Source: Clostridiales bacterium (GTDB taxonomy: Bacteria; Bacillota; Clostridia; Christensenellales; Borkfalkiaceae). Taken from it: a DNA stretch of 36,412 nucleotides. Numbering within the stretch: the first letter of the stretch is position 1; each line of letters opens with the position of its first letter. The stretch is taken from contig SVHY01000019.1 of the NCBI GenBank assembly GCA_015055545.1, positions 1 to 36,412 on the forward strand. The letters are read 5' to 3'. Shown here piece after piece: positions 31,093 through 36,412 of the stretch. The position numbers and the translations under genes were made by a program. The notes beneath the pieces were generated by a model that saw only the letters and a program-made list of their open reading frames with translations, made no database searches and was not told where the DNA came from.

Positions 31093-32772
31093 ATGAACAA
31101 AGCGAAAAAGTTTCTGGTTGGCTTGCTTGCATTTGCAAGCATTAGCGCATTTGCGTTGGGGTTGACGGGTTGTGATGATAAAAAGCCGAGCGCGGGTACA
31201 GGCACGGGCAACGGCACGACGATTGGCGGCGGGTTGGGTGGCTTGGGCGGTCTTGGTGGTGGTTCGACGGACGACGATAACACTGAACAGGGCGGCAACG
31301 TAGGCGATAATGACAACACGGAACAAGGCGGAGACAACACGGACGAGTCTATTGAAAACGGCGCAACGCATTATTTACAGTATCAAAAAATTGTAGACAA
31401 AAATGAATACCGTTTAGTAGGGCTTGGACTTGCCGCGGAAAGTGATATCGTTATTTCTTCCACTTACAACGGTTTGCCTGTAACCGAAATAGCGGAATGC
31501 GCCTTTGAAGAAGTTGAACATATTTCAAGTGTAACCATACCTGATACGGTAACGACGATTGGAAACGAAGCGTTCAAAGGGTGCGACGGATTGAAAAACG
31601 TAACGATAGGTAATTCAGTAACGACGATTGGCGAGGAGGCGTTTGCTCGTTGCGTCAATTTGACGAATGTAGCGATAGGCAATTCGGTGACAACGATTGA
31701 ATTTGGTGCGTTTCAAGGGTGTGAAAGTTTGACAAGCATAACGATACCCGATTCGGTGGCAACGATTAGAGAAGAAACATTTGGATCTTGCGAAAATTTG
31801 GCAAGCGTAACGATAGGAAGTTCTGTAACAACGATTGAAAACGACGTGTTTTATCGTTGTGATAATTTGACAAGCGTATATTATACGGGCGATATAGCAG
31901 GTTGGTGTGCGATTAATTTTGAGGGTTATTATGGCGAGTCTTATGTAAAGCTTTTATCAAACGGCGTAGATTTATATATCAATAATGAACTTATTGAAGG
32001 CGATTTGATAATTCCCGATGGTGTGGAAAGGATAAATAATTACGTATTTTATGATTGCACCAGTTTGACAAGTGTAACGATACCCGATTCAGTAACGACG
32101 ATTGGGGACGGTGCATTTTCTGGTTGCTACCGAATAACGGAAGTGTATAATAAATCCTCGTTAAATATTACGGCGGGTGGCAGTGATAACGGCTACGTGG
32201 GATATTATGCAACGCACGTAGTGACGGAAGAAAGCGAACGCGGAACGTTTACAACGGACGATAACGGATATTTTATCTACACCAACGGCAACGATAAAGT
32301 GTTGGTGGGATATACGGGCGAAGAAACGGATTTAATGTTGCCGAGTGATATAACGCAGATAAAATCGTATGCGTTCTATAAGTGCTGGAATTTGACAAAC
32401 GTAACGATACCTGCTTCGGTAACGACGATTGGAGATTATGCGGTTTATGGTTGCCATAATTTGACAAGAGTAACGATAGGCAATTCAGTAAGCACGATTG
32501 GAGAATATGCGTTTTGTGGTTGCGACAGTTTGATAAGCGTAACGATACCTCTTTCAGTGACGGCGATTGGATGTAGGGCGTTCTATGATTGCGACGGTTT
32601 AACAAGCGTAGTATTTGAAGATGATTCCATTTGGTATAGAACAAGCAAAAAAGAAAACTGGCAAAACAAGGCAAACGGCACTTTAGTAGACGTAAGTAAT
32701 GCGGAAAATATGGCGAGTTTGTTGAATGACGTCAACTACGGCTATGGCTATTATTATTTCTATAAACTATAA
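31093..32772 (+). CDS. BspA-like leucine-rich repeat lipoprotein, 559 residues
   Basis: A paralogue of the lipoprotein at 13477. The signal peptide is KFLVGLLAFASISAFALG, the lipobox is LTGC and the cysteine is residue 27. A Gly-rich linker (GGGLGGLGGLGGGS) precedes an N-terminal region nearly identical to its paralogue (VISSTYNGLPVTEI). About eleven BspA-type repeats follow in two blocks. A connector (VYNKSSLNITAGGSDNGYV) divides them, with a further short strand-rich insert. The protein ends VDVSNAENM and YYYFYKL, the same cap as its paralogue. It should be surface-exposed. The ligand is unknown. The start is fixed by AAAGGAG ten bases upstream. Confidence 0.94.
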   Translation: MNKAKKFLVGLLAFASISAFALGLTGCDDKKPSAGTGTGNGTTIGGGLGGLGGLGGGSTDDDNTEQGGNVGDNDNTEQGGDNTDESIENGATHYLQYQKIVDKNEYRLVGLGLAAESDIVISSTYNGLPVTEIAECAFEEVEHISSVTIPDTVTTIGNEAFKGCDGLKNVTIGNSVTTIGEEAFARCVNLTNVAIGNSVTTIEFGAFQGCESLTSITIPDSVATIREETFGSCENLASVTIGSSVTTIENDVFYRCDNLTSVYYTGDIAGWCAINFEGYYGESYVKLLSNGVDLYINNELIEGDLIIPDGVERINNYVFYDCTSLTSVTIPDSVTTIGDGAFSGCYRITEVYNKSSLNITAGGSDNGYVGYYATHVVTEESERGTFTTDDNGYFIYTNGNDKVLVGYTGEETDLMLPSDITQIKSYAFYKCWNLTNVTIPASVTTIGDYAVYGCHNLTRVTIGNSVSTIGEYAFCGCDSLISVTIPLSVTAIGCRAFYDCDGLTSVVFEDDSIWYRTSKKENWQNKANGTLVDVSNAENMASLLNDVNYGYGYYYFYKL

Positions 32773-32795
32773 ACCATAAAAACTTAGGGGCGAAG

Positions 32796-32823
32796 AAAAC
32801 AGGACGGGAAACCGTCCTGTTTT
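32796..32823 (+). terminator. Intrinsic terminator of the second LRR gene
   Basis: AAAACAGGACGG (32796-32807) and CCGTCCTGTTTT (32812-32823) pair perfectly around GAAA. The T-run in the 3' arm is short but sufficient. Confidence 0.85.
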
Positions 32824-32851
32824 CAATGAATTGGATTTGTGATGTTCATCT

Positions 32852-33037
32852 ACGCGCCATAGCGCGTGTACCGCCTATGGCGGTAAGGCGCAACCTACGG
32901 TTGCTTGTTTTGGGGCAAGATCGTAAGGGCGTTGCCCTTACCAACCCACCAAAAACTAAGTTTCTGGACTTCTAACTATAAATAATCCCATAACGCGCCG
33001 TCGCCCCGTAGGGGTATATCATGTTGCGTAGCAACAT
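32852..33037. repeat. Second array of small hairpins
   Basis: Perfect short palindromes follow each other: ACGCGC/GCGCGT (32852-32867), ACCGCC/GGCGGT (32870-32884), GCAACC/GGTTGC (32890-32904), GTAAGGGC/GCCCTTAC (32923-32941), CCCC/GGGG (33004-33014) and ATGTTGC/GCAACAT (33021-33037). Most loops are three bases (TAT, TAC, GTT, GTA), as in the array at 12606-12786. TATATC occurs as a spacer. No four-helix-bundle gene is present here, so this may be a remnant of such a cassette. I see no gene in the stretch. Confidence 0.55.
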
Positions 33038-33071
33038 AGCGCAAATTCGCAAAGCAAATTTATATCGTTGT

Positions 33072-33098
33072 AAAAAGCAAGGCACAGCCTTGCTTTTT
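33072..33098. terminator. Terminator of the minus-strand importer operon
   Basis: AAAAAGCAAGGC (33072-33083) and GCCTTGCTTTTT (33087-33098) pair perfectly. The symmetric A and T runs let it work in both directions; the minus-strand permease ends four bases away at 33102. Confidence 0.87.
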
Positions 33099-33101
33099 GC
33101 G

Positions 33102-33911
33102 TTATTCACGGTTTTTAATCACGAGTTTTTCAAGGAGTGCGACGAGTGCGTACATGATTGCCGCGAGTACGCAAAGGATAAACACCGCGCTCATGACAAG
33201 GTCGAGTTTGAAAACTTGACCGCCGTAGACGATCAAATAGCCTATCCCTGCTTTGGAAACGATATATTCGCCCATAATCGAGCCTATCCACGCCATGCCG
33301 ACGTTGATTTTCAGCATGGATATAAAATTCGGCAACGACGACGGGATAACGAGCTTTGTCAAAATTTGCAGTTTGCTTGCGCCCATCGATTTTAAGAGCA
33401 ATAACTTGTTCGGGTCGGTGGACATAAACCCGCCGAGCATGTTCAAAATCGCGACGATAAGACCTATCAACACGGTCATGAACACGATCGCTTCGCTACC
33501 CGTGCCGCACCAAATGATAATGAGCGGTCCGAGCGCGATTTTCGGCAGGGCGTTTAAGACGACAAAATAGGGTTCGGAAACGCGCCTGAAAATTTCGCTC
33601 CACCAAAGCGCGAGCGCGACGGCGTAGCCGACGACGACGGCGATGGCAAAGCCGAGTAGCGTTTCCCAAAGGGTAGTGGAAACGTGCATGGAAAGAGAGC
33701 CGCTTTTATACATATCGGCTATGGTTTTGGAGATACGACTTGGGGAGCTTGTAATAAAGGGGTTTACCCATTCCAGACGAGCCGAAAGCTCCCAAACGCC
33801 GAGCAGGATAAACAGCACGGCAAAGCGCGTGATATTGACGAAAATGCTTTTATTGCGGACTTTCCTTAAATAGTGGAGATGTTCCTTAGAGTAAGTAGCT
33901 TGATTTTTCAT
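33102..33911 (-). CDS. NitT/TauT-type ABC transporter permease
   Basis: A 269-residue permease of the SsuC/TauC/ThiX group. It has six helices and the typical opening FVNITRFAVLFILLGVWELS. The EAA loop is LLLLKSMGASKLQILTKLVIPSSLPN, trimmed here to the central G and flanks. Its start overlaps the stop of the ATPase gene by four bases (ATGA on the minus strand), so the two are co-translated. The ligand depends on the binding protein and cannot be read from this gene: sulfonates, nitrate, or a thiamine pyrimidine precursor are all known for the group. Confidence 0.93.
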   Translation of the reverse strand: MKNQATYSKEHLHYLRKVRNKSIFVNITRFAVLFILLGVWELSARLEWVNPFITSSPSRISKTIADMYKSGSLSMHVSTTLWETLLGFAIAVVVGYAVALALWWSEIFRRVSEPYFVVLNALPKIALGPLIIIWCGTGSEAIVFMTVLIGLIVAILNMLGGFMSTDPNKLLLLKSMGASKLQILTKLVIPSSLPNFISMLKINVGMAWIGSIMGEYIVSKAGIGYLIVYGGQVFKLDLVMSAVFILCVLAAIMYALVALLEKLVIKNRE

Positions 33912-34642
33912 ACGTTGAGTTCCTTCCAGAGTATTTCAAACCATTTCGAGAAGTTTTTATTTTCGCGACGTTTAAGAGGTTCGGATTCTTCAAAATCGAG
34001 CGTATGCGAAAATGCGACGCGGGCGGGGCGTTGGGAAAGAACCAAAATCCTGTCCGCAAGGGAAATGGCTTCGCTGATGTCGTGGGTGATAAGCAGCGCG
34101 GTTTTTTTCTCGCTGCGAATAATTTTATACACGTCGTCGCAAACGGAAAGGCGGGTTTGATAATCAAGAGCCGAAAAAGGTTCGTCTAATAAAAGTACGT
34201 CGGGGTCGACGGCAAGCGTACGAATGAGCGCGGCGCGTTGGCGCATACCGCCCGAAAGTGCGCTGGGATAGCTTTTCAAGAACTGTTTCAAACCGTATTT
34301 TTCCGCAAGCGAAACGGCGCGGGCGCGGTGCTCGGGCGTGTTTTTGCGTTTGATTTCCAAGGGCAGGAAAATGTTCTTTTCAATCGTACGCCAAGGGAAC
34401 AGCTCGTCTTTTTGCAGCATATACCCAAACGAGCAACCGTTCGTTTTGACTTCGCCGCTCGTTGGCGGCAGTAAGCCTGCCGCCAAAGAAAGCAAAGTTG
34501 TTTTACCGCAACCGGACGGACCGATAATGGCGACGAATTCACCGCTGAACACGGAAAAATCCAAGTGCTCGACCGCCACCGTTTCGCCCTGTTTGCTGTG
34601 ATAGTGCATCGAAACGTTTTCAAATCGTAAAACTTCTTTCAT
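33908..34642 (-). CDS. NitT/TauT-type ABC transporter ATP-binding protein
   Basis: A 244-residue ATPase. Walker A is GPSGCGKTTLL (about residue 40), the Q-loop is YMLQKDELFPWRT, the signature is [10 protein letters not shown], Walker B is VLLLDEPFSALD and the H-loop is LITHDIS. The Q-loop form with LFPW is typical of the SsuB/TauB/ThiZ group. It is the energy-coupling subunit of the importer. The gene begins 29 bases after the binding-protein gene on the minus strand. Confidence 0.95.
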   Translation of the reverse strand: MKEVLRFENVSMHYHSKQGETVAVEHLDFSVFSGEFVAIIGPSGCGKTTLLSLAAGLLPPTSGEVKTNGCSFGYMLQKDELFPWRTIEKNIFLPLEIKRKNTPEHRARAVSLAEKYGLKQFLKSYPSALSGGMRQRAALIRTLAVDPDVLLLDEPFSALDYQTRLSVCDDVYKIIRSEKKTALLITHDISEAISLADRILVLSQRPARVAFSHTLDFEESEPLKRRENKNFSKWFEILWKELNV

Positions 34643-34671
34643 TTGCGTATACCTTTCGTTATAGTTTCGTG

Positions 34672-35691
34672 TTATTTATAGATTGCTTGATACGCTTTTT
34701 GCGCGTAGCCGTTGTTGACGAGCTCGTTCATTTTTGCGCGGCGGGAAAGTTCGCCCGCGTTGTCGATAATGTCTTGCAAGCGGTTAAAGCTTTCTTCCGT
34801 CATGGTAAGTTCCGTGCGCCAAGCGTCGATATCGCGATAACGTTTCACGGACGCGGCAAGCGATTGTTCGGACGTGCCCTCGAAATAAGAAACGAGGTGA
34901 GGCGCTACCGTTTCGGGCGTGTTCTCGTTGATATATTTCACGGCTTTCGTAACGGCGCGAAGGAAGCCTTCGGCTTTGTCCTCGTTCTTTTCCAGCCACG
35001 AGTTTTTCGCGATATAGCAAGTATACGGCACTTCGCCCGACGCTTCGCCGACGGACGCTACGACATAGCCCTTGCCAGCCGCTTCGTATTCGTAGGCTAC
35101 GGGATCGAACATGGTGCAATAATCCGCCGTGCCCGCTTCAAACGCGCTGGTCATCAGATTGAACGCGACGTCGTAATTGAGCGTTAAATCCGTGCCGTCT
35201 TTCAAGCCGTTTTGCGTAAGGATATATTCAAAGGTCATGGCGGGAACGCCGCCTTTTCTGCCGGCAAGGATTTCTTTGCCTTTTAAGTCTTCCCATTTAA
35301 AGTCGGGTTCGGCTTTGCGGGAAACGAGGAACGAACCGTCGCGTTTGGTCAGTTGACCAAAGACGGTGGGAACGTCGCTTGAACCGCCGATAAGTACGTA
35401 TAAAGCGGCTTCTGGTCCGCAGAAACCGATATCCGCGTCGCCCGAAAGTACGGACGCCATAACGTTATCCGCGCCGCCGCCGTTGGTGAGTTCGATGGTA
35501 ATGCCTTCGTCCTCGAAATAGCCCAAAGATTCCGCAAGATACATAGGCGCGTAGAACACGGAGTGGGTTACTTCGTTGATTTTCAAAACGCCGTCGTCGC
35601 TATCGTCGTCTTTGCAGGCGGAAAAGGACAAGGGCAGAAACGTAATACAGGCGGTAAGCGCCGCACAGAGAAATTTTTTGGTTTTTATCAT
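34672..35691 (-). CDS. NitT/TauT-type ABC transporter substrate-binding lipoprotein
   Basis: A 339-residue lipoprotein of the NMT1/SsuA/ThiY-like family. The signal peptide LCAALTACITFLPLSFSA ends at the lipid cysteine before KDDDSDD. The opening EVTHSVFYAPMYLAESLGYF and the DADIGFCGPEAALYVL segment are typical of this fold. TCYIAKNSWLEKNEDKAEGF follows near residue 225. ThiY-type and sulfonate binders share these signals, so the ligand is not settled. It is the first gene of a three-gene operon read away from valS. A GAGG site lies upstream on the minus strand. Confidence 0.9.
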   Translation of the reverse strand: MIKTKKFLCAALTACITFLPLSFSACKDDDSDDGVLKINEVTHSVFYAPMYLAESLGYFEDEGITIELTNGGGADNVMASVLSGDADIGFCGPEAALYVLIGGSSDVPTVFGQLTKRDGSFLVSRKAEPDFKWEDLKGKEILAGRKGGVPAMTFEYILTQNGLKDGTDLTLNYDVAFNLMTSAFEAGTADYCTMFDPVAYEYEAAGKGYVVASVGEASGEVPYTCYIAKNSWLEKNEDKAEGFLRAVTKAVKYINENTPETVAPHLVSYFEGTSEQSLAASVKRYRDIDAWRTELTMTEESFNRLQDIIDNAGELSRRAKMNELVNNGYAQKAYQAIYK

Positions 35692-35729
35692 GATGATAAG
35701 CCTCGCTTTAAAAAAATTTGGAATAATAT

Positions 35730-35759
35730 ATTTTATGCGCGGGCATTTATAATTGACAA
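35730..35759 (-). promoter_or_regulatory. Promoter of the minus-strand importer operon, overlapping that of valS
   Basis: On the minus strand TTGTCA (35754-35759) and TAAAAT (35730-35735) are separated by 18 bases. Its -35 box shares five bases with the -35 of valS, so the two polymerases would compete. Confidence 0.6.
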
Positions 35760-35781
35760 TCTTAAAAGAAAGTATTATAAT
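35753..35781 (+). promoter_or_regulatory. SigA-type promoter of valS
   Basis: TTGACA (35753-35758) and TATAAT (35776-35781) are exact consensus hexamers with a 17-base spacer. The leader to the ATG is about 53 bases and holds no T-box structure. Confidence 0.85.
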
Positions 35782-35840
35782 AAAACCGTATCGCTAAAAT
35801 TACCGTTAGAAAGAAGAACACGAAATAGGGGCTATTTTAT

Positions 35841-36412
35841 ATGGAAATGCAAAAGACGTACAATCCCAAAGACTTTGAAGACAGAATTTACGCCGATTGG
35901 GAACAATCGGGTTATTTCCGCGCGGAAATCGACGCGGATAAAGTGCCGTTTACGATTATGATGCCGCCGCCCAACATTACGGGGCAATTGCACATGGGGC
36001 ACGCGATGGACGCGACGATGCAAGATACGCTTATCCGTTTTAAGCGTATGCAAGGCTACGCCGCGCTTTGGTTGCCTGGCTGCGACCACGCTTCCATTGC
36101 TACCGAAGTAAAAATCGTTGAGAAAATGAAAGCGGAAGGCTTGACCAAAGCCGACCTTGGTCGCGACGGATTTTTAAAACGCGCTTGGGACTGGAAAGAA
36201 CAGTACGGCAACCGTATTATGACCCAACAACGCAAAATGGGTACTTCGTGCGACTGGTCGCGCCAAGCGTTTACGTTGGACGAAAAATGCTCTCGCGCCG
36301 TTCGCGAAGTGTTCGTCAACCTTTACGAAAAAGGGCTTATCTATCAAGGCAACAGAATTATCAACTGGTGCCCTTGCTGTAAAACGGCGCTTTCGGACGC
36401 GGAAGTGGAATA
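35841..36412 (+). CDS. valS: Valine-tRNA ligase, N-terminal part
   Basis: The first 190 residues of a class I aminoacyl-tRNA synthetase that charges tRNA-Val. The opening is [20 protein letters not shown]. The HIGH motif appears as HMGH (about residue 51) in [39 protein letters not shown] and [15 protein letters not shown] agree with ValS and not with IleS or LeuS. The gene continues beyond the window edge. The start at 35841 follows AGGGG at 35827-35831. No T-box leader is present, although many Bacillota valS genes have one. Confidence 0.97.
   Translation, partial: MEMQKTYNPKDFEDRIYADWEQSGYFRAEIDADKVPFTIMMPPPNITGQLHMGHAMDATMQDTLIRFKRMQGYAALWLPGCDHASIATEVKIVEKMKAEGLTKADLGRDGFLKRAWDWKEQYGNRIMTQQRKMGTSCDWSRQAFTLDEKCSRAVREVFVNLYEKGLIYQGNRIINWCPCCKTALSDAEVE

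Noticed and set aside
35782..35840. T-box leader before valS
   Set aside because: The leader is too short and contains no T-box consensus or terminator.

Overview
The window looks like chromosome from an uncultured, low-to-mid GC, Gram-positive-type gut bacterium of class Clostridia (Bacillota). Reasons: the sporulation pair yabP-yabQ sits next to a DivIC-type gene, Shine-Dalgarno sites are strong, promoters are of the SigA type, there are many lipobox lipoproteins, two of them BspA-like leucine-rich repeat proteins, and there is a CcpA-type cre site. Christensenellales or a related lineage is my guess. It is an inference, not something the sequence proves.

Layout: 1-5.9 kb is an oligopeptide ABC transporter operon (substrate-binding protein cut by the window edge, then oppB, oppC, oppD, oppF) ending in a small membrane protein. 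6-9.5 kb holds a 77-residue protein behind a structured leader, two unrelated lipoproteins in opposite orientation and a membrane-anchored protein. 9.5-12.6 kb is a guanine nucleotide operon: guaB, a ThrH-type phosphatase and a GMP synthetase that has only its ATP-pyrophosphatase half. 12.6-15.1 kb is accessory: a four-helix-bundle protein flanked by small hairpins, an LRR lipoprotein and a protein with 22 cysteines in 121 residues. 15.1-21.5 kb is mostly housekeeping: a BrkB-like membrane protein, a RecD-like helicase, a TtcA-like protein, then yabP-yabQ-divIC-ppx and an HELGH membrane protease. 21.5-30.2 kb is a maltodextrin region: malQ, a 1071-residue lipoprotein and an ABC importer without its own ATPase. 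30.2-31.1 kb is repeat-rich, followed by the second LRR lipoprotein. 33.1-35.7 kb, on the minus strand, is a NitT/TauT-type ABC importer. The start of valS closes the window.

The most interesting signal is four long 5' leaders that form two sequence families. Family A (about 5951-6165 and 23128-23336) precedes two unrelated genes: the 77-residue protein and the 1071-residue lipoprotein. Family B (about 13285-13459 and 30800-30971) precedes the two LRR lipoproteins. In all four a -35/-10 promoter ends just before the 5' strand of a long closing stem. Inside are helices whose sequences differ between copies while pairing is kept. The 3' end is a terminator hairpin with a T-tract, preceded by a segment that can form a competing antiterminator. 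This is the architecture of a riboswitch or another attenuating RNA. I do not recognise either family, and novelty would need a covariance-model search. The A copy in the maltodextrin region also has a cre match overlapping its -35 box, so the large surface lipoprotein may be under both carbon catabolite control and RNA attenuation.
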